A DNA stretch of 64,000 nucleotides from Burkholderia anthina (GTDB taxonomy: Bacteria > Pseudomonadota > Gammaproteobacteria > Burkholderiales > Burkholderiaceae): NCBI RefSeq assembly GCF_902498995.1, contig NZ_CABVLY010000023.1, positions 1 through 64,000 of the forward strand, written 5' to 3'. This document shows, piece by piece, positions 53,249 through 64,000 of this stretch. The notes below the pieces were generated by a model. That model ran no database searches. It had not been told where the DNA came from and worked only from the letters and a program-made list of their open reading frames with translations. Within the stretch, counting starts at the first letter, position 1. Every line of letters starts with the position of its first letter. Both the position numbers and the translations under genes were made by a program.

Positions 53249-55012
53249 TCAGGCCGGTTGCGCGGCCGCGCCGCCGCCCGTCGACGGCAGACGCGCGCCG
53301 AGCTGTTCGGCATAGCGCGCGGCCGCGTTGCCGCACACGATGTGGAACGTATCCGTCGACACCCATGCGACGTCGAGCGCCCCAAGGCGGTCGCGATCGA
53401 CCGCCGACGCATCGCGCACGACGACGCGCAGGCGCGTGGTCGCGATCGCGTCGAGCGACGCGACGTTGGTCGCACCGCCGAACACGGCGAGCCAGCGCAC
53501 CGGATCGGGATCGAGCGGGCCGGCCGCCGCGCCCGTGACCGGCTGCGCGGCGGCGGCCGTGGCGGTCGCCGCGGCACCGGTCGCGCCGCTGCCGATGGCC
53601 GAGCGCATTTCGTCGGCAATGATGTCGGCTTCGGGCCCGATGATCACCTGCACGCTGTTGCCGCCGCGCTTGAGCACGCCACGCGCGCCGATCGACTTCA
53701 GTTGCGGCTCCGACACCTTCTCCGGATCGACGACGGTCAGCCGCAGACGCGTCGTGCATGCGTCGACGACCGTCAGGTTGCCCGCCCCGCCGAGCGCGGC
53801 GATGTAGCGCTGCGCGCGCGGCGCTGCCGCGGCGGCACCGGCCGCCGGCGCGACGAAACCGCCCGTCGCATACGACTCGGTCGCCGCATCGGCCGACGCC
53901 GGCTCGCGGCCTGGCGTGGCCATGTTGAACTTGCGGATGAAGAAGCGGAACAGCCCGTAGTACGCGATGCCATACGCGATGCCGAGCGGAATCGCGATCC
54001 AGCCCTTCGTCGACAATCCGTAGTTCAGCACGTAGTCGATCGCGCCGGCCGAGAACGTGAAGCCGAGCTTCACGTCGAGGATCTGGCAGATCGCGAGCGA
54101 CAGCCCCGTGAGCACCGCGTGGATCACGTACAGCACCGGCGCGAGGAACATGAAGCTGAATTCGATCGGCTCGGTCACGCCGGTCAGGAACGACGTGAGC
54201 GCCATCGAGAACAGCAGGCCGCCGACCATCGCGCGGCGCTCCTTCGGCGCTTCGTGCAGCATCGCGAGACACGCGGCCGGCAGGCCGAACATCATGATCG
54301 GGAAGAAGCCCGCCATGAAGGTGCCCGCGGTCGGATCGCCCGCGAAGAAGCGGTGCAGGTCGCCGTGCACGATCTCGCCGCCGCCGGGCGGCGTGAAATT
54401 GCCGAACACGAACCAGGCGAGCGAGTTGATGATGTGGTGCAGGCCCGTGACGAGCAGCAGGCGGTTCAGGAAGCCGAACACGAACGCACCGATCGCGCCC
54501 GCCGTCGTCAGCCACTGGCCGGCCGCGTCGATCGCATGCTGGATCGGCTGCCACACGTATCCGAACACGATGCCCAGTATCACGCACACCAGCCCCGTGA
54601 TGATCGGCACGAACCGCTTGCCGCCGAAGAACGCGAGGTAGTCGGGCAGCTTGATGTCCTTGTAGCGGTTGTACAGCAAGCCCGCGACCACGCCCGCAAT
54701 GATCCCGGACAACACGCCCATGTTCAGCTTGGGATCGATGTCCTTCATGATCGCGGTTTCGATCAGGTAGCCGATCGCGCCCGCGAGTGCCGCCACGCCG
54801 TTATTGTCCTTCGCGAAACCGACCGCCACGCCGATCGCGAACAGGAGCGGCAGGTTGTCGAAGATCGCGCCGCCGGCGTCGGCGATCATCTTGATGTTGA
54901 ACACATCCGGCTGCCCGAGTCGCAGCAGGATGCCGGCAACCGGCAACACCGCGATCGGCAGCATCAGGGCCCGGCCCAGGCCCTGTATTTTCAGAAACGG
55001 ATTCCCGTTCAT
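53249..55012 (-). CDS. nagE: PTS N-acetylglucosamine transporter, IICBB
   Basis: A 587-residue EIIC-EIIB-EIIB' membrane protein. The EIIC domain (about 1-360) has the GlcNAc/glucose-type membrane pattern and the GVTEPIEFSFMFLAP motif. The first EIIB domain retains the phosphorylated Cys in VDACTTRLRLTVV (about 430). A second EIIB copy near the C terminus has SLDAIATTRLRVVV, with Ala at the Cys position, so it cannot carry phosphate and is probably regulatory or structural. Last gene of the leftward nag operon; EIIA is supplied by the fused protein upstream. ATG 55012. Confidence 0.93.
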   Translation of the reverse strand: MNGNPFLKIQGLGRALMLPIAVLPVAGILLRLGQPDVFNIKMIADAGGAIFDNLPLLFAIGVAVGFAKDNNGVAALAGAIGYLIETAIMKDIDPKLNMGVLSGIIAGVVAGLLYNRYKDIKLPDYLAFFGGKRFVPIITGLVCVILGIVFGYVWQPIQHAIDAAGQWLTTAGAIGAFVFGFLNRLLLVTGLHHIINSLAWFVFGNFTPPGGGEIVHGDLHRFFAGDPTAGTFMAGFFPIMMFGLPAACLAMLHEAPKERRAMVGGLLFSMALTSFLTGVTEPIEFSFMFLAPVLYVIHAVLTGLSLAICQILDVKLGFTFSAGAIDYVLNYGLSTKGWIAIPLGIAYGIAYYGLFRFFIRKFNMATPGREPASADAATESYATGGFVAPAAGAAAAAPRAQRYIAALGGAGNLTVVDACTTRLRLTVVDPEKVSEPQLKSIGARGVLKRGGNSVQVIIGPEADIIADEMRSAIGSGATGAAATATAAAAQPVTGAAAGPLDPDPVRWLAVFGGATNVASLDAIATTRLRVVVRDASAVDRDRLGALDVAWVSTDTFHIVCGNAAARYAEQLGARLPSTGGGAAAQPA

Positions 55013-55099
55013 TCAGTCCTCCAATCCATGTCTCGTCGTTAATCGTCGTTGACCTAATTGCTTGCGTAGTGAAACGGGTCGCGCGCCCGCCGTCGACGT

Positions 55100-57658
55100 T
55101 CAGTCGAGCGGCCAGACTTCGCGGCTTGCTGCCCTTACCGCCTGTGCCGAGTCGAGTGCGAGCAGATCCTGCGCACGCTGGCGGCACAGCTGGTAATCGA
55201 GACGGCGCACGCGCGCCTTGATGCCCGGCACCGATACCGGATCGACCGACAGTTCGGTCACGCCGAGGCCGACGAGAATCGGCACCGCGAGCGGATCGCC
55301 GCCCAGCGCGCCGCACACGCCGACCCACTTGCCGTGCTTTTGCGCGCCGCGCACCGCGATGTCGATCAGGCGCAGCACGGCCGGATGCAGGCCGTCGGAC
55401 TGCGCGGCGAGATCGGCCTGGCAGCGGTCCATCGCGAGCGTGTACTGCGTGAGGTCGTTGGTGCCGATCGACAGGAAATCCGCGTGCTGCGCGAGCTGGT
55501 CGGCCAGCAGCGCCGCCGACGGCACCTCGATCATCACGCCGACCTCGATCGGCTCGGTGCGGCCCTGCGCCTGCGCGAATTCGTCGATGCGCTTCCTGAT
55601 CCGCACGAGTTCGCCCGCGTCCGTCACCATCGGCAGCAGGATGCGCACCGCGCCGAACGGCTTCACCGCGAGCAGGCCCTGCAGCTGATCGTCGAGCAGA
55701 TCCGGTCGCACCTGTGCGAGGCGGATGCCGCGCAGGCCGAGCGCCGGGTTCGGTTCGGGCGGCAGTGTCAGGTAATCGACTTCCTTGTCGGCGCCGACGT
55801 CGAGCGTGCGGATGATCGCGGTGCGGCCCTGAAGCGCGTCGACGATCGACTGGTAGCTCTGCTGGTGTTCGACGACGGTGGGCGCCGCCTGGCGATGGAT
55901 GAACATCAGCTCGGTGCGCAGGAGGCCGACCGCGTCCGCGCCGTTGTCGACCGCGGTGTTCGCGTCGTCGAGCGTCGCGATGTTCGCGGCGATCTCGATC
56001 GCGCGGCCGTCGATGGTCGCCGCGGCCGCGCCGGCCATCTGCCGGTTCGCTTCGCGTACACCGTCCAGACGCTGGCGCTCGTGCCGGGCACGCTCGACGT
56101 CGAGTGCGGTCGGCGCGTGTTCGAGGCGGCCCGCGCTCGCATCGACGACGACCTGCGTGCCGTCCGGAATCGCGTACAGCGCGTCGCCGACCGCGACGAG
56201 CGCCGGGATGCCGAGCTGACGCGCGATGATCGCCGCATGCGACGTCGCGCCGCCGCGTGCCATCACGAGCGCGGTCACGCGCTGGCGATCGAGCGACGAC
56301 AGGTCGGACGGCGTGAATTCCTCGGCGGCCAGCACGGCCTCGTCAGGCAGCGTGCGTGTCGCGCCGCTCGTGTGGCCGAGTGCGCGCAGCACGCGCTTTT
56401 CGATGTCGCGCAGATCCGCCGCGCGCTCGGCGAGCAGCGTGTCGTCGAGCTTCGACAGCGTGTCGATCTGCGCGCGGATGGTCGCGCGCCACGCGAAGCC
56501 CGCGCTCTTGCCGAGGCTGATCTGGTCGCGCGCCGCATCGACGAGTGTCGGATCTTCGAGCAATACGCGATGCACCGCGAAGATCCCCGCCTCGCCGACC
56601 GCGCCGCGCGCGGATGCGTTGCGCACCGTTTCGCCGAGCTCGGCGTCGACCGCCTTCAGCGCCTGGTCGAGGTGGCGGCTTTCGGCGGCAGGCGTGCCGG
56701 CCGCCTGTTCGGGCGGCACGATGTCGGCATCGTCGAGACGCACCAGCGTGCCGACCGCGATGCCGGGCGCCGCGCATACGCCCGCGAGCGTGTTCGGATC
56801 GAGGGGCGCGCCGGTGTTGCGCACGATAGCCTGCGGCGCGGGCGAGCGCAGCCGGGCCGGCTTCTCCTCGGCCTCGCCGTGCGCTTCGCGCAGCAGTTCG
56901 TTCGCGATCGCATCGACCGCCTGTTGCGCGTGCGCGCCGCGACCGACCAGCTCGACGGTCGCACGTTCGCCGGCGCCGAGACCGAGCAGGCCGACCACGC
57001 TTTCGATCGACGCCTTGCGGCCGTCGAAATGCACTTCGACGTGCGCGTCGAGCCCGCGCGCGGCTTCGCGCGCCCGTGCGGCCGGCCGTGCATGCAGGCC
57101 GCCCGGCTGCGTCAGCACGATCTCGCGACGCACTTCGTTCATCGCGGCCGCACCGGCCTGCGCCGCCTGCGCGGCGGCTTCGCCCTTGCCGCGCAGCGCG
57201 AGCAGCGGCGTCTTGCCAGCCGTCGCGAAGCCGCTCGCGCGCTCGACGACGTCGAACGCGTCGGAGTTCGCGATCGCGACCACCGACACCAGCGAATGCG
57301 CGCTGCGCGCGACCGCGTCCTGGTCGAACTCGATCAGCAGGTCGCCCGCTTCGACACGCGCGCCGGCTTCGACGTGCGCCGTGAAGCCCTGCCCGTTCAG
57401 CTCGACCGTATCGATGCCGATGTGCAGCAGCACTTCCGCGCCTTGCGGCGTCGTGATCGTCACGGCGTGGCCGGTGCGCGCGAGATGCGACACGATGCCG
57501 GCGCACGGCGCGACGAGCTTGCCTGCGAGCGGATCGATACCGATGCCGTCGCCGAACATCCCGCCGGAGAACACCGGATCGGGCACGTCGGCCAGCGCAA
57601 CGATCGGCCCCGTCAGCGGGGCAAGCAGAACGACCTGATCATGGGTGGAACTCTTCAA
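55100..57658 (-). CDS. PTS fusion: EIIA-HPr-Enzyme I
   Basis: An 852-residue three-domain PTS protein. EIIA (about 1-150) has VLLHIGIDTVELNGQ with its phosphorylated His; HPr (about 165-255) has TQPGGLHARPAA with the active His; Enzyme I (about 290-850) has GGATSHAAIIARQLGIPA with the catalytic His, the PEP-site motif and GVCGALGGDPLAVPI with the Cys. This is the FruB/NagF-type arrangement dedicated to one sugar. TTG 57658 has GAGGAG eight bases before it, which I preferred to an ATG 24 bases earlier. It is the third gene of the nag operon. Confidence 0.94.
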   Translation of the reverse strand: MKSSTHDQVVLLAPLTGPIVALADVPDPVFSGGMFGDGIGIDPLAGKLVAPCAGIVSHLARTGHAVTITTPQGAEVLLHIGIDTVELNGQGFTAHVEAGARVEAGDLLIEFDQDAVARSAHSLVSVVAIANSDAFDVVERASGFATAGKTPLLALRGKGEAAAQAAQAGAAAMNEVRREIVLTQPGGLHARPAARAREAARGLDAHVEVHFDGRKASIESVVGLLGLGAGERATVELVGRGAHAQQAVDAIANELLREAHGEAEEKPARLRSPAPQAIVRNTGAPLDPNTLAGVCAAPGIAVGTLVRLDDADIVPPEQAAGTPAAESRHLDQALKAVDAELGETVRNASARGAVGEAGIFAVHRVLLEDPTLVDAARDQISLGKSAGFAWRATIRAQIDTLSKLDDTLLAERAADLRDIEKRVLRALGHTSGATRTLPDEAVLAAEEFTPSDLSSLDRQRVTALVMARGGATSHAAIIARQLGIPALVAVGDALYAIPDGTQVVVDASAGRLEHAPTALDVERARHERQRLDGVREANRQMAGAAAATIDGRAIEIAANIATLDDANTAVDNGADAVGLLRTELMFIHRQAAPTVVEHQQSYQSIVDALQGRTAIIRTLDVGADKEVDYLTLPPEPNPALGLRGIRLAQVRPDLLDDQLQGLLAVKPFGAVRILLPMVTDAGELVRIRKRIDEFAQAQGRTEPIEVGVMIEVPSAALLADQLAQHADFLSIGTNDLTQYTLAMDRCQADLAAQSDGLHPAVLRLIDIAVRGAQKHGKWVGVCGALGGDPLAVPILVGLGVTELSVDPVSVPGIKARVRRLDYQLCRQRAQDLLALDSAQAVRAASREVWPLD

Positions 57659-57697
57659 CTGGGACTCCTCGGCGCGTCTCATCGGCTGTCTCGGCTA

Positions 57698-58714
57698 TCA
57701 GTGCGTTTCGGTGACTTTGTTCAGATGGCGCGGCGTGTCGGGATTGCGGCCGCGCGCGACGGCGAGATCCGCCGCCATTACGTAGAACGAAAGAATGGCG
57801 GCGATCGGGTCGAGCGCCGAATGGGCGGACTGCGCGAGCGGCAAGGTCGCGCCGGGCGTGCCGGCGGGCGCCGCGAGCAACACGGCCGCACCGCGTGCGC
57901 GCATGTCCTGCGCGAGCTGCAGCAGCCCGGCCTGCTCGGGCCCCGGCGGTGCGAACACGAGCAGCGGATAGTCGCGGTCGATCAGCTCCATCGGGCCATG
58001 ACGGACTTCGGCGCTCGAGAACGCCTCGGCCTGGATGCCCGAGGTTTCCTTCAGCTTCAGCGCGGCTTCCTGCGCGATCGCCAGGCCGAGGCCGCGGCCG
58101 ATCACGATCATCCGTTCGATCCCCGCGAGCGCGGCGACGGCCGGCGACCAGTCCAGCTGGCCGGCTTGCGCGAGCACGTCCGGCAGGCCGCGCAGTGCGG
58201 TCATCAGCGCGGCGTCGCGCTGCCAGTACGCGACGATCTGTGCGGACGCCGACAGCATCGCGATGTAGCTCTTGGTCGCGGCGACCGACAGTTCGGGGCC
58301 GGCCAGCAGCGGCAACGGGTGCTCGCACGCATCGGCGAGCGGCGACGGCAGCACGTTCACGGCGGCGACGGTACGCGCACCGGCGTCGCGCAACGCGGCC
58401 ATCGTGTTGACGAGATCGGGGCTCTTGCCCGACTGGGAGAACGCGATCGCGAGCTGGTCCCGCACTTTCAGCGGCGCCTGCTGCAGCGTCGCGACCGACA
58501 TCGGCAGCGACGCGACGGGCACGCCGAGGCGGCTCATCGTCAGGCTCGCGAAGTAACTGGCGGCATGATCCGAGCTACCGCGCGCGACCGTCAGCGCGAC
58601 GGCCGGCGGGTGATCGAGCAATTGGCCGGCGAGCGCTTCGACGCGCGTGGTGTCGGCGAGTTGCGCGGCGACGACCTGCGCGGACTCGCGCGCTTCCTTA
58701 AGCATATTCGACAA
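57698..58714 (-). CDS. SIS-domain glucosamine-6-phosphate deaminase (NagB-II type)
   Basis: A 338-residue double-SIS protein (GSSDHAASYFASLTMSRLGV, AFSQSGKSPDLVNTMAALRD, TKSYIAMLSASAQIVAYWQR, SSAEVRHGPMELIDRD). The GlmS-like isomerase part without an amidotransferase is typical of NagB-II or AgaS deaminases that release ammonia from glucosamine 6-phosphate. It replaces the classical NagB in this operon. TTG 58714 has AAGGAG six bases before it; an ATG nine bases later overlaps the nagA stop. It lies directly after nagA. Confidence 0.9.
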   Translation of the reverse strand: MSNMLKEARESAQVVAAQLADTTRVEALAGQLLDHPPAVALTVARGSSDHAASYFASLTMSRLGVPVASLPMSVATLQQAPLKVRDQLAIAFSQSGKSPDLVNTMAALRDAGARTVAAVNVLPSPLADACEHPLPLLAGPELSVAATKSYIAMLSASAQIVAYWQRDAALMTALRGLPDVLAQAGQLDWSPAVAALAGIERMIVIGRGLGLAIAQEAALKLKETSGIQAEAFSSAEVRHGPMELIDRDYPLLVFAPPGPEQAGLLQLAQDMRARGAAVLLAAPAGTPGATLPLAQSAHSALDPIAAILSFYVMAADLAVARGRNPDTPRHLNKVTETH

Positions 58715-59801
58715 TCGATTCTCCTTCGACGTAGGTCGCGGTGAGGTTCAGGTCGCGATCGAACACCGCGAGGTCGGCCCATGCGCCGCGCTCGAGGCGG
58801 CCGCGATCGGCGATGCCGAGGTAGTCGGCCGCATAGCGCGACATCCGGTTCGACACGTCGGCGATCGGCAGGCCGATCGACACGAGGTTGCGCAGCGCCT
58901 GGTCCATCGTCAGCGTGCTGCCGGCGAGCGTGCCGTCGGCGAGCCGCACGCCGCCGAGGCACTTGGTCACGTGCTGGCTGCCGAGCCGGTATTCGCCGTC
59001 GGGCATGCCGGTGGCGGACGTGCTGTCGGTCACGACGTACAGGCGCGGGATCGCGCGCAGCGCCGCACGGATCGCGCCCGGGTGCACGTGCAGCAGATCG
59101 GGGATGATTTCCGCGTACTCGGCATGCGCGAGCGCGGCGCCGACGAGGCCCGGGTTGCGGTGATGCAGCGGCGACATCGCGTTGAACAGGTGCGTGAAAC
59201 CGCACGCGCCATGCTTGAGCGCGGCGACGGCGTCGTCGTAGGTCGCGAGCGAGTGGCCGAGCTGCACGCGCACGCCGCGCGCGGCCATCTCGCCGATGAT
59301 CTCGATGTGTCCGGCGATTTCCGGTGCGAGCGTGACGACGCGGATCGGCGCGATCGACAGGTACTTCAGCACTTCGTCGAGCACGGCCGACACGGCCGCG
59401 TCGGGCTGCGCGCCGAGCTTGCCGGGGTTGATGTACGGCCCTTCGAGATGCACGCCGAGCACGCGCGCGCCGCCCGGCGTACGGGTGCGCGCGACGGTGC
59501 CGAGGTTCGCGACGACTTCCATCAGTTCGTCGCGCGGCGCGGTCATCGTCGTCGCGAGCAGGCTCGTCGTGCCGAACTGCGCGTGGGTGCGCGCGATCGT
59601 CTCGATCGCGTCGCCGCCTTCCATCACGTCGGCGCCGCCGCCGCCGTGCACGTGCAGGTCGATGAAGCCGGGCAGGATGTACGGCGCGTCGTTCTTCGCT
59701 GGGTCGGCGGGCGCGCCGTCGAGCGTGGTGATGCGGCCGTTCTCGCTATCGAGCGAACCGTGAATCCAGCCGTCGGGGGTAAGGATGTTTCCAGTCAGCA
59801 T
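58698..59801 (-). CDS. nagA: N-acetylglucosamine-6-phosphate deacetylase
   Basis: A 367-residue amidohydrolase that releases acetate from GlcNAc-6-P. The metal-binding DLHVHGGGGADVMEGG (about 50-65), a GHS (RVQLGHSLATYDDAV) region, and DSTSATGMPDGEYRLG are all as in NagA. It precedes and overlaps the SIS deaminase gene by 17 bases, so both steps are coupled. ATG at 59801; nagR ends 96 bases upstream. Confidence 0.95.
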   Translation of the reverse strand: MLTGNILTPDGWIHGSLDSENGRITTLDGAPADPAKNDAPYILPGFIDLHVHGGGGADVMEGGDAIETIARTHAQFGTTSLLATTMTAPRDELMEVVANLGTVARTRTPGGARVLGVHLEGPYINPGKLGAQPDAAVSAVLDEVLKYLSIAPIRVVTLAPEIAGHIEIIGEMAARGVRVQLGHSLATYDDAVAALKHGACGFTHLFNAMSPLHHRNPGLVGAALAHAEYAEIIPDLLHVHPGAIRAALRAIPRLYVVTDSTSATGMPDGEYRLGSQHVTKCLGGVRLADGTLAGSTLTMDQALRNLVSIGLPIADVSNRMSRYAADYLGIADRGRLERGAWADLAVFDRDLNLTATYVEGESIVEYA

Positions 59802-59897
59802 GACGTTTCTCTTGATGATCTGGTGACGCGGACATCCGCGTCGCGATTTGCAAATCGGTTGCGTTCGTTGCGCGTGGCGCGCGGGCAGTCTCGCGCG

Positions 59898-60632
59898 TCA
59901 GCGTTTCAGTTCGGCGACGAAGTCGTAGTAGTCGTCGCGGCAATACGTTTCGGACACTTCGATCGCGCGCTGGTCGGCGCCATAGCCGATGCGCGTGATC
60001 ACCAGCAGGGCCGAGCCCGGCTTCACCGCCATCCACTTCGCGATCTCGTGCGTCGCGTTGGCCGCGCGAAAGTGCTGCAGCGCGCGCACGACGGTCATCC
60101 CGCGCGCGTCGAGGTATTCGTACAGCGACGCGCCGAGCGCCTGCGGATCCGGCAACACCGCGGCCGGCAGCGTCGAATGCTCGACGGCCATCACGATGCC
60201 GTCCGCGCGACGCAGCCGTTCGAGCCGCGCAACCGTCGCGCCGGGCGCGAGGCCGAGACGCGTGATCTCGTCGCGGTTCGCGGCGCGCAGCTTGCGCGAC
60301 AGCCACACCGAATCGGGCCTGAAGCCGCGCTGCTGCATCTTCGCGGTGAAGCCGACGAGACGCGACAGCGGATCGGCGACACGCGGCGTGATGAAGCTGC
60401 CCGCACCGCGCGCCCGCTTGATCAGCCCCTGCTCGACCAGCAGCGCGAGCGCACGGCGGGCCGTGATCCGCGACACGCCGACCGACACCGACAGCAACCG
60501 CTCCGACGGCAGCGCCTCTCCGGCTCGCCACGCGCCGGCGTGAATCGCGCTCGCCAGATTGCGGGCGAGCTGCAGATACAGCGGCGTGTCGTTGACGGGA
60601 TCGGGCGCCAGTTCGGCCCAGCCGGTTTCCAT
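59898..60632 (-). CDS. nagR: GntR/HutC-family repressor NagR
   Basis: A 244-residue regulator with an N-terminal winged-helix GntR domain (DTPLYLQLARNLASAIHAGA, LLSVSVGVSRITARRALALL) and a C-terminal UTRA sugar-binding domain. DasR/NagR regulators of this type sense glucosamine 6-phosphate or GlcNAc-6-P. ATG 60632 has GGAGGCAC upstream. It is the first gene of the nag transcript. Its promoter at 60681-60708 is overlapped by a palindrome with NagR-like symmetry, so it probably represses itself and the whole operon. Confidence 0.93.
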   Translation of the reverse strand: METGWAELAPDPVNDTPLYLQLARNLASAIHAGAWRAGEALPSERLLSVSVGVSRITARRALALLVEQGLIKRARGAGSFITPRVADPLSRLVGFTAKMQQRGFRPDSVWLSRKLRAANRDEITRLGLAPGATVARLERLRRADGIVMAVEHSTLPAAVLPDPQALGASLYEYLDARGMTVVRALQHFRAANATHEIAKWMAVKPGSALLVITRIGYGADQRAIEVSETYCRDDYYDFVAELKR

Positions 60633-60680
60633 GTGCCTCCGGGTGTCGGACGACGATCTCGGACCGTCGAAAGTGAACGC

Positions 60681-60708
60681 ATTATATAACCACAATAATA
60701 CCAGTCAA
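60681..60708 (-). promoter_or_regulatory. nag operon promoter (minus strand)
   Basis: On the minus strand TTGACT (60703-60708), a 16-base spacer and TATAAT (60681-60686) form a good sigma-70 promoter about 50 bases before the nagR start. The palindrome at 60696-60721 covers the -35 element. Confidence 0.75.
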
Positions 60709-60721
60709 CGAACTGGTATTA
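60696..60721. promoter_or_regulatory. NagR-type operator overlapping the promoter
   Basis: TAATACCAGT (60696-60705) and ACTGGTATTA (60712-60721) are perfect 10-base inverted arms with a six-base gap. The ACCAGT/ACTGGT core and the position over the -35 fit a GntR/HutC repressor operator. Confidence 0.8.
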
Positions 60722-60889
60722 GCGGTGCGAAAATCGCCGAAAGCCTTGTCCGGCAAGCGTTTTAGTAGCGGGAAAGCCTTTGTTTACAACGCGATGCAGG
60801 ATAGGGATTTACCCGGATTGGTATGCAAGGGGACCGTTCCAGTGCCGGATTCGTCGTGCTGGCGGTGCTGAAAACGAGACGAAAATAGA

Positions 60890-60908
60890 ACCAGTTCGGC
60901 CAACTGGT
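60890..60908. promoter_or_regulatory. Second NagR-like palindrome
   Basis: ACCAGTT (60890-60896) and AACTGGT (60902-60908) repeat the same ACCAGT core with a five-base gap, about 190 bases from the first operator. A TTGGTATGCA half-like site lies near 60818. The spacing is compatible with a loop. The 318-base gap 60633-60950 otherwise shows no gene. Confidence 0.65.
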
Positions 60909-60950
60909 ATGCATGGAACGCGGCCACCGCACGCATGCCGGCACGCCGCG

Positions 60951-64000
<3,050 letters not shown>

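Noticed and set aside
60720..60950. Small gene between nagR and dnaE2
   Set aside because: No frame with start, ribosome site and plausible composition; the region is explained by operators and a promoter.

Overview
The window is high-GC chromosomal DNA (about two thirds G+C by eye over most of its length) from a beta-proteobacterium, almost certainly Burkholderia and most likely the B. cepacia complex. The grounds are gene content and protein flavour: a phasin next to a beta-ketothiolase, the kdsD-kdsC-lptCAB-rpoN-hpf-ptsN-hprK-rapZ run, lolB-ispE-tRNA-Gln-prs-rplY-pth in that order, and a long-type nag/PTS operon. Nearly all of it reads as core chromosome; one 6-kb stretch is a degraded insertion. 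Genus and group are inference from family knowledge, not from a search.

Layout. 1-3.4 kb: start of a thiolase gene, phasin, a ParA-type ATPase without ParB, and two coupled DNA glycosylases. 3.4-9.5 kb: an island-like segment of lower GC bounded by a 24-bp direct repeat that also forms the base of the ssb terminator. It carries two small hypotheticals, a thiolase / MATE exporter / epoxide-hydrolase operon with a divergent TetR regulator, and a graveyard of integrase, transposase and citrate synthase fragments. 9.5-16 kb: ssb, an MFS exporter, uvrA and an AI-2E-type permease. 16-21 kb: purU, a NUDIX hydrolase, a LysE exporter, apt and a Kef-type antiporter. 21-30.5 kb: one long rightward envelope/nitrogen-PTS cluster making Kdo precursors, the Lpt machinery, sigma-54, ribosome hibernation factor, PtsN, HprK and RapZ. 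30.6-43 kb: mutY, mutM, a 312-bp nested inverted-repeat element, a TPR protein, lolB, ispE, tRNA-Gln, prs, rplY, pth, hisC, ferredoxin, coaD, rsmD and ftsY.

43-53 kb: maiA, ybiB, leuA behind a leucine-codon leader peptide, an NTF2-like protein, a PagL-type lipid A deacylase, rpoH behind a perfect CIRCE operator, then cydP-cydA-cydB-cydX for a bd-type quinol oxidase with FNR/ANR-like boxes upstream. 53-60.7 kb: the N-acetylglucosamine operon nagR-nagA-nagB(SIS type)-EIIA/HPr/EI fusion-nagE, read leftward from a promoter overlapped by a NagR-type palindrome. The window ends inside dnaE2 (error-prone polymerase), whose 5' end lies outside.

How the genes work together: DNA repair is heavily represented (two glycosylases, uvrA, mutY, mutM, dnaE2, ssb); envelope biogenesis genes (kdsD/kdsC, lptCAB, lolB, pagL, rapZ) are spread over 21-48 kb; and two PTS systems are present, the regulatory ptsN/hprK branch and a sugar-transporting nag branch that brings its own fused EI-HPr-EIIA. 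The least ordinary signals are the decayed island at ssb, the nested inverted-repeat element before mutM, the leuA leader with its cluster of rare CTA codons, the FNR box lying on the presumed start of cydP, and mid-gene composition breaks in ispE and rpoN. No CRISPR array, intact transposase, rRNA or replication origin was seen, and nothing here is clearly a wholly new system.
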